Notes: generated from the sequence alone by a model not told the origin. A stretch of DNA of 64,000 nt from Bin87 sp965116785 (GCA_965116785.1 OZ220731.1:62001-126000), one strand, 5' to 3'. Numbered from the stretch's first letter, positions 33,904 through 43,325 are shown. Numbers and translations are program-made.

Positions 33904-34872
33904 TTACTGATAGCGGATTCTCGGGTCGAGTATCCCGTAGACGAGGTCGATGACCAGGTTCAGGAACATGACCACCGCCGCCACCAGCACCACCACCGCC
34001 TGGATCACGACGAAATCGCGATGGAGGATTGCGTCGATCAGCATGTTTCCGATGCCGGGAACCAGGAAGATCACCTCGACGATCACGACGCCGCCCAACA
34101 ACCTGCCGAACTGGTAGCCCGACACCGTGATGATGGGCAGCAGGGCGTTTTTCAGGGCGTGTCTCCCGATGACGGCCATCTCGGCCAGGCCCTTGGCCCG
34201 AGCCGTGCGAACGTAGTCGTCCCGCATTGTTTCCAGCATGGAGGACCGGGTGACCCGGGCGGTGAACGCAAGATCATGGAATGCGATGGCAAGCGCCGGG
34301 AACACCATCTGCTGTAGATTCGTCAGCGGCTGCTCCCAGAGGTTGGCGTAGTCCAGCGGGGGCAGCCAGTCGAACACGTAGGCCAGCACGTACGTGACGA
34401 CGATCGCAATGAGGAAGGTAGGCATGGCGATGCCCAGCAGCGCCACCAGCCGGCTGACGTAGTCGACCTTGGTGTCCTGTCTCACCGCGGATATGATCCC
34501 CAGGGGCACCGCGATGAGGAAGGCCAATCCCATGCCCATCACCGCCAGTTGCACGGTGGTGACGAACCGTCCTCCAAGCTCGTCGATCACCGGGGTCTGG
34601 TACCACAGCGACTCACCGAGGTCGCCACGGAGCATGTCCCATAGCCAGTCGCCGTACTGGACGTGGACGGGCCGGTCCAGGCCCAGCTTGGCGCGCAGTC
34701 GTTCTACGTCCTCCAGGCTGACCCGCCCGCCCTCATTAGGGTCGTTGCCCGTGAGGATGAGCATGGCCGTGTCGCCAGGCACGATCCACATCAGCATGAA
34801 GATGATGATGGTCACTATGAGGATCGTGGGTATGAAGAGGAGCAGCCTCCTCACAATGTAGGTGGTCATCAT
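33904..34872 (-). CDS. Peptide/nickel ABC transporter permease, DppB/OppB type (cassette 1)
   Basis: 322 residues. Two ATGs (34872 and 34869) follow GGAGG closely; 34869 has the more workable spacing. Helix 1 RRLLLFIPTILIVTIIIFML, the LGLDRPVHVQYGDWLW segment, and the EAA loop ARAKGLAEMAVIGRHALKNALL. Six membrane helices expected. 25-base gap to DppC, 64-base gap from the binding protein. Confidence 0.93.
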   Translation of the reverse strand: MMTTYIVRRLLLFIPTILIVTIIIFMLMWIVPGDTAMLILTGNDPNEGGRVSLEDVERLRAKLGLDRPVHVQYGDWLWDMLRGDLGESLWYQTPVIDELGGRFVTTVQLAVMGMGLAFLIAVPLGIISAVRQDTKVDYVSRLVALLGIAMPTFLIAIVVTYVLAYVFDWLPPLDYANLWEQPLTNLQQMVFPALAIAFHDLAFTARVTRSSMLETMRDDYVRTARAKGLAEMAVIGRHALKNALLPIITVSGYQFGRLLGGVVIVEVIFLVPGIGNMLIDAILHRDFVVIQAVVVLVAAVVMFLNLVIDLVYGILDPRIRYQ

Positions 34873-34936
34873 GCCTCCAGGGATCGGGCCTGGCGATCGT
34901 CAATTTCCTCTCGTGGTAGCAAGAACCCTCTCGCTC

Positions 34937-36856
34937 CTATGGCTGGTAGCCCGTCCCGATCGGGGGCTTCTCGGCATCCTCATCCCACCACATGTGATCC
35001 AGCTTGTGGATCATCTGGATGGTCCGCGGGACGTGGTAGTTGCGAATGCGGTAGTCGAGAGTGCCGCCGGCGTGCATCCATCCGGTGGGCAGGTAGTGGG
35101 GCACTTCGTTGCGGAGGAGTTCTACCATTTCGGCAAAGAGTTCCTTGCGCTTTTCGGGATCGAGCTCCTTGGCCTGCGCGGCCTTGAGGGCTTCGAACTC
35201 GGTGGTGGTCCAGTTCCCAGAGTTGCGCATGGTGTCGAGGCCGTACCACTGGTTCAGGATGTCGGAGGGGTCCGGAAGGATGATGCCGCTGCCGCAGCCG
35301 ACGATCACTCCGTAGTCATTGCTGCGCCACTTGGCGTACAGGGTGGCCACGTCACTGGACTCGATGGTCATGTCCAGGTTGAGCTCGCGCTTCCAGATGT
35401 CGCTTACCAGCTGGGCAGAGGTTGCGGTGCAGCCCGTCAGGATCGAGGTGATGGTCCCGCTGAACCCGTCGGGGTAGCCGGCTTCGGCCAACAACCTGCG
35501 GGCTTCGTCCAGGTCCGCCTGAGCCTTGGTCCCGTCCGCGTCCCGGCGGTAGCCGGGGAGCTCGTACAACGCCTCAACGCTCTCGTTGGGAGCGAAGCCG
35601 ACGTGGAAGTGGGTGCCCACGGTCCCGTTGCCGCGCAGGATCTTCTGGACGATCTCCTCCTGGTCGATGACCATCCAGAGGGCGGTGCGCACTCGGGGGT
35701 CGTCGTAGGGTTCGACCAGCCAGTTGAAGTTGAGCCCGGCCCGCTGCACGTTCTGCATGAACAGGGCACGCATGCGTCCGTCGGTATCCTGCTCAAGTTG
35801 CTCGACGAATTCGGTGTAGGTCGACAGCACCGGATAGTAGGTCCCGTCTGCCTGGCCGACCTTGAGGGTGGCGATGGACCGGGCCACGTCCTGGATCAGG
35901 AAGACCTTGAAGCCGTCGAAGTAGGGACGCGGAGCCTTGAAGTAGTCGTCGTTCCGGACGTACTCGTAGGACTCCTGTTTCTGCCAGCTGCCGTCCTTGA
36001 AGATGAACGGGCCGGAGCCGATCATGTTCTCCGGGCAGCAGTTGGCGTCCTCCTGGGTCAGCTGGCCCGCCACGTGCTCCGGGTACATCTTCATGTAGTC
36101 GGAGGCGAGGTTGACCATGAAGGTGGCCGCCGGGAACTTGATGGGCATCCGCACCGTCCGCTCGTCAATCACCTCCGCCGTCTTGTGCTCATAGAAGTTG
36201 CGGAGGCTGTTGGTGCGGCCGCGGAAGGCGTCGGGGAGGGTGATGCGGTCCAGGCTGTAAACGATGTCGCTGGCTTTCACCGGCTGCCCGTCGCTCCAGT
36301 TGGCTTCGGCCAGATAGAAGGTGTACACCGTGCCGTCTTCGCTGACGTCCCAGCTCTCCGCGAGGTCCCCGATGATCTCTTCAGGGTTTACCGGGTTGTA
36401 TTCCACCAGCTGGTTGAACCTGACGCCGGAGGGCGTGAGGGTTGTGGTCAGGCTGGCGCCGTAGTGCACATCCCAAAAGCCCGGGTTGTTCCGCGCAACC
36501 CACTTCATGGTACGCCCGTGCTTGCCACGAGTCACCCAGTCCGTTTCGGGCGCCTGCACCTCCACCGGCTGGACCGTGGGTGTCGGGTCGGGCGCTACGG
36601 CGGCGCTGCCGGAGGATGCGGCGGGTTGGGCCGGCGCTGCGGCAGCGGTGGGTTGGGCGACCTGGGACGATCCGCCCGAAGGCGCGGCGGTGGGCGCCGT
36701 TTGCGCTCCGGTTGCTGCGCTGGCGGGCGCCGAAGATGTGTCGGTTTCCGGGGCGGGTGCCGTTGCCGCGCCACCACAGGCGATCACGAAAACCAGGGTG
36801 AGCGATATAGTGATCAGGATCAGGGCAGTCGGGGTCGTTTTGCGGCGTCGTTTCAT
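34937..36856 (-). CDS. ABC transporter family-5 substrate-binding lipoprotein (cassette 1)
   Basis: 639 residues. ATG 36856 has ACGGAGG upstream; the frame extends to 36916 but without a better site. Lipoprotein signal VFVIACGG, then a Ser/Ala/Pro-rich linker to about residue 90, then the SBP family 5 domain (EEIIGDLAESWDVSEDGTVY, ANWSDGQPVKASDIVYS, AEAGYPDGFSGTI). Delivers peptides or similar solutes to the adjacent permeases. Confidence 0.92.
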   Translation of the reverse strand: MKRRRKTTPTALILITISLTLVFVIACGGAATAPAPETDTSSAPASAATGAQTAPTAAPSGGSSQVAQPTAAAAPAQPAASSGSAAVAPDPTPTVQPVEVQAPETDWVTRGKHGRTMKWVARNNPGFWDVHYGASLTTTLTPSGVRFNQLVEYNPVNPEEIIGDLAESWDVSEDGTVYTFYLAEANWSDGQPVKASDIVYSLDRITLPDAFRGRTNSLRNFYEHKTAEVIDERTVRMPIKFPAATFMVNLASDYMKMYPEHVAGQLTQEDANCCPENMIGSGPFIFKDGSWQKQESYEYVRNDDYFKAPRPYFDGFKVFLIQDVARSIATLKVGQADGTYYPVLSTYTEFVEQLEQDTDGRMRALFMQNVQRAGLNFNWLVEPYDDPRVRTALWMVIDQEEIVQKILRGNGTVGTHFHVGFAPNESVEALYELPGYRRDADGTKAQADLDEARRLLAEAGYPDGFSGTITSILTGCTATSAQLVSDIWKRELNLDMTIESSDVATLYAKWRSNDYGVIVGCGSGIILPDPSDILNQWYGLDTMRNSGNWTTTEFEALKAAQAKELDPEKRKELFAEMVELLRNEVPHYLPTGWMHAGGTLDYRIRNYHVPRTIQMIHKLDHMWWDEDAEKPPIGTGYQP

Positions 36857-36934
36857 GATGCTAACCTCCGTTTGCGCTGCGTCAGGCAGCCAGATCGACC
36901 ACCCGATCGTCACCATTAATGTCGTTTACAGGTA

Positions 36935-36953
36935 TGTGAACATTGTGAACAAT
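36935..36953. promoter_or_regulatory. Operator-like repeat upstream of cassette 1
   Basis: TGTGAACATTGTGAACAAT: two TGTGAACA copies 8 bases apart, the second inside ATTGTGAACAAT, an inverted repeat with a 2-base centre. It lies about 85 bases before ATG 36856. No regulator is known. Confidence 0.3.
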
Positions 36954-37144
36954 CTAACCGCTGAATATCGGCGCGAAGATTTATTCCGGCAAGCCTAATA
37001 CGCCTCAAACTGCCGTGTAAAGACGATTATCGTTATGTTGTCTGCTGATTAGTATCGTTTAGCGCGATATATTTTATTGCCGCAACGGTTTGTCTACGGG
37101 GGCGCTGATATAGGGAGCATGGCATGGAGCCGGCGCAAACCAGA

Positions 37145-37170
37145 AGAGGCGCCCAACTGAGGGCGCCTCT
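37145..37170 (-). terminator. Hairpin downstream of the beta-propeller gene
   Basis: Perfect 10-bp stem AGAGGCGCCC / GGGCGCCTCT with a 6-base loop, 26 bases past the stop. The minus-strand sequence after the stem (TCTGGTTTG) has only a weak U content. Confidence 0.55.
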
Positions 37171-37195
37171 CATGAAAGTCACGCTGACTGCCTGG

Positions 37196-38668
37196 TCAAT
37201 TGGGATTTGCCGATAACGCGACCAGGGTTCCGCCATCGGCAGCGGTGGGGACGAGCACCAGGCCACCGGTTGCGATGGGGGAGGCGGTTATCGGGCCGTC
37301 CAGTTGCGTTTGCCATTCGGTCGACCCGTCGGCGATGGACAGAGCGGTCACGCGCCCGTGCTCGTCGCCGACTAATGCGACGGGTCCCGCGATGGTGGCG
37401 GGAGCGGTAATGTCTGCTCCCACGTCGATCTCCCAAAGGATGGCGCCATCGACGGAGTTCAACCCGGTGACCGGGCCGATGGCGTCCGCTACAACCAGAG
37501 TTGTTCCCGACAGAGCAGGCTGATAGGGCTGGTCTTCCACGCTCCACGACGACCAGACCAAACCCTGTTGCACCGGACCCTGCTTGACAAACCCCCATAC
37601 CCACAACAAGGTTCGGAAGTAGAGGATCTGCCGCTCCAGGGGATACCGGTGACCCTGGTAGTCAATACCCCAGATCCGGCCGTTGAAGCTGCTGAAATGA
37701 AGCAGATCCTCGGTGGCGATGGGCCCACCGCGCACCCACCGTGACCGTCCGGCGTCGTAGATCATCCGCCTCTGTCCGGTGTTGGCGTCTATGACGTGGA
37801 CGTTGGCGTCGTTCGCGGTGGCGATCACTTTATCGTCGATCACCGCCGGCGGCGCGATCACCCAATCTTTCAGGCGGTACTCCCATAGCTTCTCGCCGTC
37901 GGCGGCGTCCAGGGCGAGCAGACGGTTCTTGTCGCTTTCCGCCACGTACAGCCGTCCGTCTGCGATGGTGGGCGACGGCAGCGAGGCGGTCCGCAGTCGG
38001 CGCGACCAAACGACTTCTCCGGTATCCGCCTCCAGGGCGGATACGAGGCCGGGTCGAAACACGACGAACACCAAGCCATCCGCCACCCCTGGCGTTACAC
38101 CGGCTACCATGCGGGACTCGTACCGCCAGGCAACGTCTCCGGTTTCCCGCTCCAGCGCCGTCACGTTTCCCGATTCATCGGTCAGGTACACTCGGTCTCC
38201 GTACACCGCTGGCGGGGCAACTATCGGGGCGCCGGCGACGTAGCTCCACGCGGGCTCCGGGGCCGTCCCGTCGGGAAAATCCAGGACACTGCCGGAGGCC
38301 AGATTGGTCACGCCGCGGCCGGCCTGTGGCCAGTCGTTGGCCGCGGTGGCTACGCTGGTATCCCCGATGCGAGTTGACGGAGCCGGCGGGTCCGGGGGCA
38401 GACCGGTGTATGACCACAGAACCCACATGACAACACCGACCAGAGGCAACGCCACGATGGCGAGCCGCACCAACCGGCTGCGCAGAAATTCCAGCCTGAT
38501 TCGGCGTGACCGTTCCCTGGCGTCCGCCTCGGCGACGGCCTCCAGCCCCGAATAGGCCCCGCACCTTGCGCACCTTGCGCTCGCCGGGGGCGCATCGGCC
38601 GCTTCAGGAGCCGGGCTCAGGTGTCCGCAGAACCGGCAGAAGAGGACATTGTCCTGTGTTTCGTTCAC
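37196..38668 (-). CDS. Membrane-anchored PQQ-type beta-propeller protein with zinc ribbon
   Basis: 490 residues from GTG 38668. The N-terminus has a two-pair zinc ribbon (CRFCGH at 11-16 and CARCGAY at about 33-39), a membrane helix at about 70-90 (LAIVALPLVGVVMWVLW), then repeated PQQ-like blades, each with the pattern A-L-x-x-x-T-G-x-x-x-W (NVTALERETGDVAWRY, LVSALEADTGEVVWS, LLALDAADGEKLWEY, VTGLNSVDGAILWEI). No catalytic quinoprotein dehydrogenase residues are obvious; it resembles BamB-like scaffolds. The start region is duplicated upstream (38622-38781), which gives a short upstream ORF whose TGA overlaps this GTG. Confidence 0.85.
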   Translation of the reverse strand: MNETQDNVLFCRFCGHLSPAPEAADAPPASARCARCGAYSGLEAVAEADARERSRRIRLEFLRSRLVRLAIVALPLVGVVMWVLWSYTGLPPDPPAPSTRIGDTSVATAANDWPQAGRGVTNLASGSVLDFPDGTAPEPAWSYVAGAPIVAPPAVYGDRVYLTDESGNVTALERETGDVAWRYESRMVAGVTPGVADGLVFVVFRPGLVSALEADTGEVVWSRRLRTASLPSPTIADGRLYVAESDKNRLLALDAADGEKLWEYRLKDWVIAPPAVIDDKVIATANDANVHVIDANTGQRRMIYDAGRSRWVRGGPIATEDLLHFSSFNGRIWGIDYQGHRYPLERQILYFRTLLWVWGFVKQGPVQQGLVWSSWSVEDQPYQPALSGTTLVVADAIGPVTGLNSVDGAILWEIDVGADITAPATIAGPVALVGDEHGRVTALSIADGSTEWQTQLDGPITASPIATGGLVLVPTAADGGTLVALSANPN

Positions 38669-38781
38669 GATGGCGGCGATGGCAGGTTGGTTCGGGACCG
38701 TTGTCCGCAGAACCGGCAGAAGAGGACATTGTCCTGTGTTTCGTTCACGATGGCGGCGATGGCAGGTTGGTTCGGGACCGT
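38622..38781. repeat. Perfect 80-bp tandem duplication over the start of the beta-propeller gene
   Basis: Bases 38622-38701 are repeated exactly at 38702-38781. The unit contains the GTG start and first 15 codons of the gene at 37196-38668. The upstream copy encodes a 27-codon peptide carrying one CxxC knuckle, ending in TGA that overlaps the true GTG (GTGA). Confidence 0.95.
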
Positions 38782-38814
38782 CGGCCTGGCTAACGCCGTT
38801 CCGCGCTTGGCGTC

Positions 38815-40266
38815 CTAAAACGCCGGGCGTTGCAGCACTGCCGGATCTATCCGGCGACGTATGCGCCGGCCATCGTCAGGAGTTCCCAGAAGCTGCCCAT
38901 TGTCCACCATGACCTTGCCGCGCAGGATCACCGTGGTCGGCCATCCGAAGATTTCCCAGCCCTCCCACGGGCTGTAGTCGCGCAGGTGCAGGTCGTCCAT
39001 GGTGAGACGCTTGTGGATGGTGGGGTCGATGATTGCGAAGTCGGCGTCGCTGCCGGGGGCGATGACGCCCTTCTGCGGGTACATCCCCAGCAGGCGGGCG
39101 GCGTTGGTGGCGGTGATGTTGGCGAACTGGGTCAGGGACATTCCCCGCCGCACCACGGCCTCGGTGTAGTTAACGCCCATGCGGATCTCGATTCCGATGT
39201 TCCCGCCGCGCATGTCCTGCACGTTGAGGCCTGCCGTTTTGTCCAGGTAGGTGGTGAAACTGCTGTCGGTGGCGGTGAAGGTCAGGTTGTTGCCCAGCAG
39301 GCCGGACCACAGGTCGCTGCCGTCCTCGGGATACTTGAGGGACGGATAGGTGTGGTACTTCATGCCGTCGGGCTCGCGGTACTGGAAGGCGTTAAAGGAC
39401 AGGGCCAGGGTGAGCACTTCGCCGTATACCGCCTGCCCGCGGCTCCGGGCGGCGGCCACGGCGTTCACGCCGTCGCTTCCGGTGACGTGCACGAAGTACA
39501 TGCCGGCGCCGTTCTGTTCCGCGATCCGGATCACGTCGCGGAAGGCCACGTCTTCCACTTCTTTCGAGTGGATGAGGTGGGCGTTGTACCAGTCCCACAT
39601 GCCGCGCTGCTGCGCCAGCAGGTAGTTGTACATGACGATCTCATCGTCCTCCGCGTGCACGGCCAGGACGCCGTCGTGGCGGGCCAGCTGTGCGGTCAGG
39701 TCGGTGAGGCGTCCGTTGTCGATCCGCCCGGTGGGCGTGAGGCTCAGGGGCGGATCCGCCGGCGGCCGGATGTTGGTGGTGAAGATCTTCACGCTGGGGA
39801 AGTCGTTGTTGATCAGCTCGCCCACGCGCGCGATGCTGTCGGCGGTGTTGGTGGTCCTATAGATGACGTGGGCGGAATAGTCGGCGTAGGTGTTGCCCTC
39901 CCAGACCGACAGGAAATCGAGGATCCCGCCGACCAGTTCTCCCTCGTTGGGAGCCGGCGCGAAGTCCACGACCGTGGTCGTGCCGCCCCAGATGGCGCCC
40001 AGGGAATGCTCCAGAGGGCCGGCGTTGGGCACGCCCTCCACCTGCTGGTGCACGCCGGGTTGCACATTGGCCGCCGCATGGATATGCGGTTCGATGCCGC
40101 CGGGAGTCACGATGCGGCCGGTGGCATCGATCGTTTGGACCGCTTCATCAACGAGCGTGCCAGGCGCGCCGATGGCGACAATACGTCCGCTCTGCACGCC
40201 GACGTCCACCGCGGCGGCTTCGGTGGGCATTACAACGGTGCCACCGGTAATCAGCAAGTCAAACAT
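38815..40266 (-). CDS. Cyclic amidohydrolase, D-hydantoinase/dihydropyrimidinase type
   Basis: 483 residues. Metal-dependent hydrolase that opens hydantoin or dihydropyrimidine rings. Metal ligands: HIH in GGIEPHIHAA, the carboxylatable Lys in SVKIFTT, and the following HAEDDE and HVTGSDG histidines. C-terminal GVIAPGSDADFAIID is the composite-domain signature. ATG 40266 has AGGAGG upstream in the leader (AGGAGGCTTAACATG on the minus strand). It is downstream of the Cys/Met enzyme gene on the same strand, with a 166-base gap. Confidence 0.92.
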   Translation of the reverse strand: MFDLLITGGTVVMPTEAAAVDVGVQSGRIVAIGAPGTLVDEAVQTIDATGRIVTPGGIEPHIHAAANVQPGVHQQVEGVPNAGPLEHSLGAIWGGTTTVVDFAPAPNEGELVGGILDFLSVWEGNTYADYSAHVIYRTTNTADSIARVGELINNDFPSVKIFTTNIRPPADPPLSLTPTGRIDNGRLTDLTAQLARHDGVLAVHAEDDEIVMYNYLLAQQRGMWDWYNAHLIHSKEVEDVAFRDVIRIAEQNGAGMYFVHVTGSDGVNAVAAARSRGQAVYGEVLTLALSFNAFQYREPDGMKYHTYPSLKYPEDGSDLWSGLLGNNLTFTATDSSFTTYLDKTAGLNVQDMRGGNIGIEIRMGVNYTEAVVRRGMSLTQFANITATNAARLLGMYPQKGVIAPGSDADFAIIDPTIHKRLTMDDLHLRDYSPWEGWEIFGWPTTVILRGKVMVDNGQLLGTPDDGRRIRRRIDPAVLQRPAF

Positions 40267-40432
40267 GTTAAGCCTCCTGGGTGGTACAAGAGCTGTTTAT
40301 TGCCGAATGACGTTGCCCGAGCTCAGACTGACGACAACGTCGTTTGGGTCCGTGCGGACTATATGGGCAAAGCGGCCATCGGGTTCGCCATGCGGATAGT
40401 AACACAGGCCCGAACCCGGCCGGGGAGGAATG

Positions 40433-41563
40433 TCAGCCCAGCGCCTGCGCCAGGTCGGCGATCAGGTCGTCGGCATTTTCCAGGCCGACCGACACTCTCA
40501 GGAGGTCGTCCGGCGTGGGGCTGTCCGGCCCTTCGATGGAGGCGCGATGCTCGATGAGGCTCTGGGTGCCGCCGAGGCTGGTGGCGCGCACGAACAACCG
40601 GACCCTGGCCGCCACGCCCATGGCAGCGTCCCGCCCGCCGGCAACCTGGAAGGAGAGCATGCCGCCGAAGTCGGACATCTGCCGCGCGGCGATGTCATGG
40701 CCGGGATGGTCCACCAGACCCGGATAGTGCACGGCTGATACCCTCGGATTGTCCTGTAGAAAGCGTGCCAACCGCCCGGCGTTGGCCGAATGAACCGGCA
40801 TCCGTGCCGGCAACGTGCGAATGCCGCGCAGGGTGAGCCAGCAGTCGAATGGAGAGGGTATTGCGCCGCACAGGTTCTGGATCAGCCGGATACGTTGGAA
40901 GAAGTCTGCATCCTCGGCGCTGACCACGGCGCCGCCAGTCACGTCCTCGTGTCCGCTCAGGTACTTGGTGGTCGAATGGACCAACAGGTCTGCGCCCAGC
41001 TCGAAGGGCCGTTGCAGCATGGGGCTGGCCCAGGTGTTGTCGCAGGCGCACAGCGCTCCGGTGGAATGGGCGATGTCGGCCATCCTGGCGATGTCGGTGA
41101 TCTTGAGCAGCGGATTGGACGGTGTTTCGACCCAGACCAGACGGGTGTTGGGCTGCACGGCTCGCACAACCGAATCCTCGTCGGTCATGTCCACGAAGCT
41201 GGTTTGCAGACCCCAGGGAGCGAAAATCTCCCGCAGCATCTTCGATGTGCCGTGGTAGCAGTCATCCGGCGCGATGACATGATCACCCGAGGCCAGGGCC
41301 TGGAACACCGCCGCGGTGGCCGCCGATCCGGACCCGAAAGCCGCGGCCTCCGCGTTGCCGGCTCCGCCGCCCTCCAGCAGCGCGAGGCACTGCTCCAGGG
41401 CGCGGCGGTTGGGGTTGTCCACCCGGGAGTAGACGAACCCGCGCGAGTATTCGCCGTCGGGGTCGCGCTCGAAGGTGGTCGAGAGGTAAATGGGCGGCGC
41501 GACGGCTCCGGTCGCCTCGTCGATCTGGTGGGCCGCCTGGGCGGCGATGGTTTCGAATTGCAT
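40433..41563 (-). CDS. Cys/Met metabolism PLP enzyme (cystathionine gamma-synthase/beta-lyase family)
   Basis: 376 residues from ATG 41563; the longer frame from 41611 would overlap the upstream gene. PLP enzyme with the Schiff-base Lys in HSTTKYLSGHEDVTGG, YSRVDNPNRRALE near the N-terminus, VETPSNPLL, and the C-terminal SLGGTQSLIEHRAS. Could be cystathionine gamma-synthase, beta- or gamma-lyase, or O-acetylhomoserine sulfhydrylase; these cannot be separated by eye. 22 bases after the fusion gene at 41586. Confidence 0.92.
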   Translation of the reverse strand: MQFETIAAQAAHQIDEATGAVAPPIYLSTTFERDPDGEYSRGFVYSRVDNPNRRALEQCLALLEGGGAGNAEAAAFGSGSAATAAVFQALASGDHVIAPDDCYHGTSKMLREIFAPWGLQTSFVDMTDEDSVVRAVQPNTRLVWVETPSNPLLKITDIARMADIAHSTGALCACDNTWASPMLQRPFELGADLLVHSTTKYLSGHEDVTGGAVVSAEDADFFQRIRLIQNLCGAIPSPFDCWLTLRGIRTLPARMPVHSANAGRLARFLQDNPRVSAVHYPGLVDHPGHDIAARQMSDFGGMLSFQVAGGRDAAMGVAARVRLFVRATSLGGTQSLIEHRASIEGPDSPTPDDLLRVSVGLENADDLIADLAQALG

Positions 41564-41585
41564 GATGCGGCGACTCCCGGTGGGG

Positions 41586-43265
41586 TCACTTGACGGCGGA
41601 GACTGAGCCATCGTCGTTGATTTTGACGTCGACTATCGGGCTTACCACGCGGTTGAAAAGACGAGCCGCTTCGGAGTCAGGACCGCCGATTCGTTCGACC
41701 CATCGGGGCACGACGTTCTCGATGGCGGACTTCCGCATCCGCTCCTGCACGCGGTCGGAAAACGGCGCGTACCGGACGCCGTTGCCGATGCTGTGATCGA
41801 CGGCCTCCAGCTCGGTAGACAACAACACCAGGTGGCGGTTCAGGTAGGCGTGGCGTGCGCCTTCCTCCAGGACGATGTTCTGCAGGTCGCGAGGCATCGT
41901 GTTCCATACGTCGAGATTAACGGTAAGCCAGCCGTGGGGAACGTTATGGAAGGGGCCCATGATGTAGTCGGTGACCTCGTACCAGCGACCCCTGTCGCCG
42001 CACGACGCGCAGGCAATCGCCCCGTCCACCAAGGCGCTTTGCAGAGCTCCATAAGGGTTATGATAGCGCGCGACATGAGGGTCCACTCCCATACCGGACA
42101 GAAGGATGCCGAGATCGACGCCCTGCATACGCACGCGCAACCCCGACCATGCTTCGGGGTCGTCGTGCACCTCCCGGTTGGAGAACAGGTAGTGGTTGTC
42201 AGTGACCATGTAGCTGACCTGCATCGCCCCCCGCTCCGCGATCAATTCGGCCATCGCCGGTTGGACCGCGTCCATTACCGCGAGATGAGCAGCCTGGTCG
42301 GGATACAGGCCCCACAGGTTGACGATGTCCACCACCGGATGGGCGGTCGCGACGTGGGAAGGGCGGATCACCGCTGATTGCAACTCGCCGTTTTTCAGCC
42401 GGCGAAGCGAATCGGAGTGAGGGATGCCAAGCTCAGAAAGCGACGTGACCTCGAATTGCACCTGTCCCTGGGTGCGCCGCCTGACGCGCTCCACAAATCC
42501 GATGTCGAAGTAAGGCGCATAAACGCCTGCGGCCAGCGCGCAATCGTCAGTTGCGCGGTCAATACAGGCCATTTGGATCGTGATCTTGCGGCCGCTGGAT
42601 ACCAACGGCGCCAGGTTGAAATTGGCGCCGGTTCCATTGATGCAGGATGAACCGGTTGGACTGCCGCCGCCGTGTTGGGTTGGCACAGTGGCGGCAGTTG
42701 CACCGTCACAGGGAGTGGCGGCGAAGGCCAATTGACCCTCGGGGCCATGGGTGGTTTGGTTCTTCACGTCGCCGATGCCCGACTCCGAGCCCGTTGATGG
42801 GAGTGGATACCATTCCGGCGACTCTCTGGCCCAATTGCTCCACTCGGACCATTCGTACTGCCCGTTTCCCCGTTCTATGCCGGCAATGACCGTGAACCAA
42901 TGGTCCTGCCAGTGTTCCAGGCCGTCCACCGCCGTCCGATTGCGATCCGCGCGGGTCCATTTCCGATCGGTGTTGTCCCACCGGGCTGACCAGACCCAAT
43001 GCACGGTTGCATTCTGGGCCGGTATCCACGTCAGCTGCACTTCACCGGTGCGGCCGGTCGGGTTGGCTACCAGCTTGCTGGGGTCGCCCAGCACCACTGG
43101 AGTCGGTGTGGGGACCGGCGGCGGCGTCACCGGCGGCGATGGCCCATCCCGCGGACCTGAGCCGGCCGGCGACGCCCAGACCGACACTGCCGCTGCTGAC
43201 AGTAGCGCGATCCCTACCGTGACCACGACCAGAAGACCGACGCGGCTACCTATGGTGGCGTTCAC
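41586..43265 (-). CDS. Fibronectin III-like domain fused to a TRAP-type (DctP) solute-binding domain
   Basis: 559 residues. N-terminal membrane segment or signal (VGLLVVVTVGIALLSAAAV) and Pro-rich linker, then a fibronectin III-like beta-sandwich (about 60-150: VQLTWIPAQNATVHWVW, DGLEHWQDHWFTVIAGI), a Cys-containing spacer, then a DctP-type domain (about 240-550: ITIQMACIDR, LGIPHSDSLRRLKNGELQSAV, WSGLRVRMQGVDL, NTMPRDLQNIVLE). No TRAP permease (DctQ/DctM) is adjacent, so it may be a sensor or a binding protein working with a distant permease. Four Cys in the spacer could form disulfides. Confidence 0.82.
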   Translation of the reverse strand: MNATIGSRVGLLVVVTVGIALLSAAAVSVWASPAGSGPRDGPSPPVTPPPVPTPTPVVLGDPSKLVANPTGRTGEVQLTWIPAQNATVHWVWSARWDNTDRKWTRADRNRTAVDGLEHWQDHWFTVIAGIERGNGQYEWSEWSNWARESPEWYPLPSTGSESGIGDVKNQTTHGPEGQLAFAATPCDGATAATVPTQHGGGSPTGSSCINGTGANFNLAPLVSSGRKITIQMACIDRATDDCALAAGVYAPYFDIGFVERVRRRTQGQVQFEVTSLSELGIPHSDSLRRLKNGELQSAVIRPSHVATAHPVVDIVNLWGLYPDQAAHLAVMDAVQPAMAELIAERGAMQVSYMVTDNHYLFSNREVHDDPEAWSGLRVRMQGVDLGILLSGMGVDPHVARYHNPYGALQSALVDGAIACASCGDRGRWYEVTDYIMGPFHNVPHGWLTVNLDVWNTMPRDLQNIVLEEGARHAYLNRHLVLLSTELEAVDHSIGNGVRYAPFSDRVQERMRKSAIENVVPRWVERIGGPDSEAARLFNRVVSPIVDVKINDDGSVSAVK

Positions 43266-43325
43266 TGGATATCTTGGTTATCGGCGGGCGAGCGTGGCCG
43301 ATGATTTCATATGGACAGCAAGGAC

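Larger units (their letters stand above)
36857..37195. other. 339-bp intergenic region upstream of cassette 1
   Basis: Contains the cassette 1 promoter area on the minus strand, with a direct repeat of TGTGAACA and the overlapping inverted repeat ATTGT-GA-ACAAT (36942-36953) that could be an operator. At the far end is a terminator-like hairpin AGAGGCGCCC/GGGCGCCTCT (37145-37170) for the gene at 37196. No coding region seen. Confidence 0.4.
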
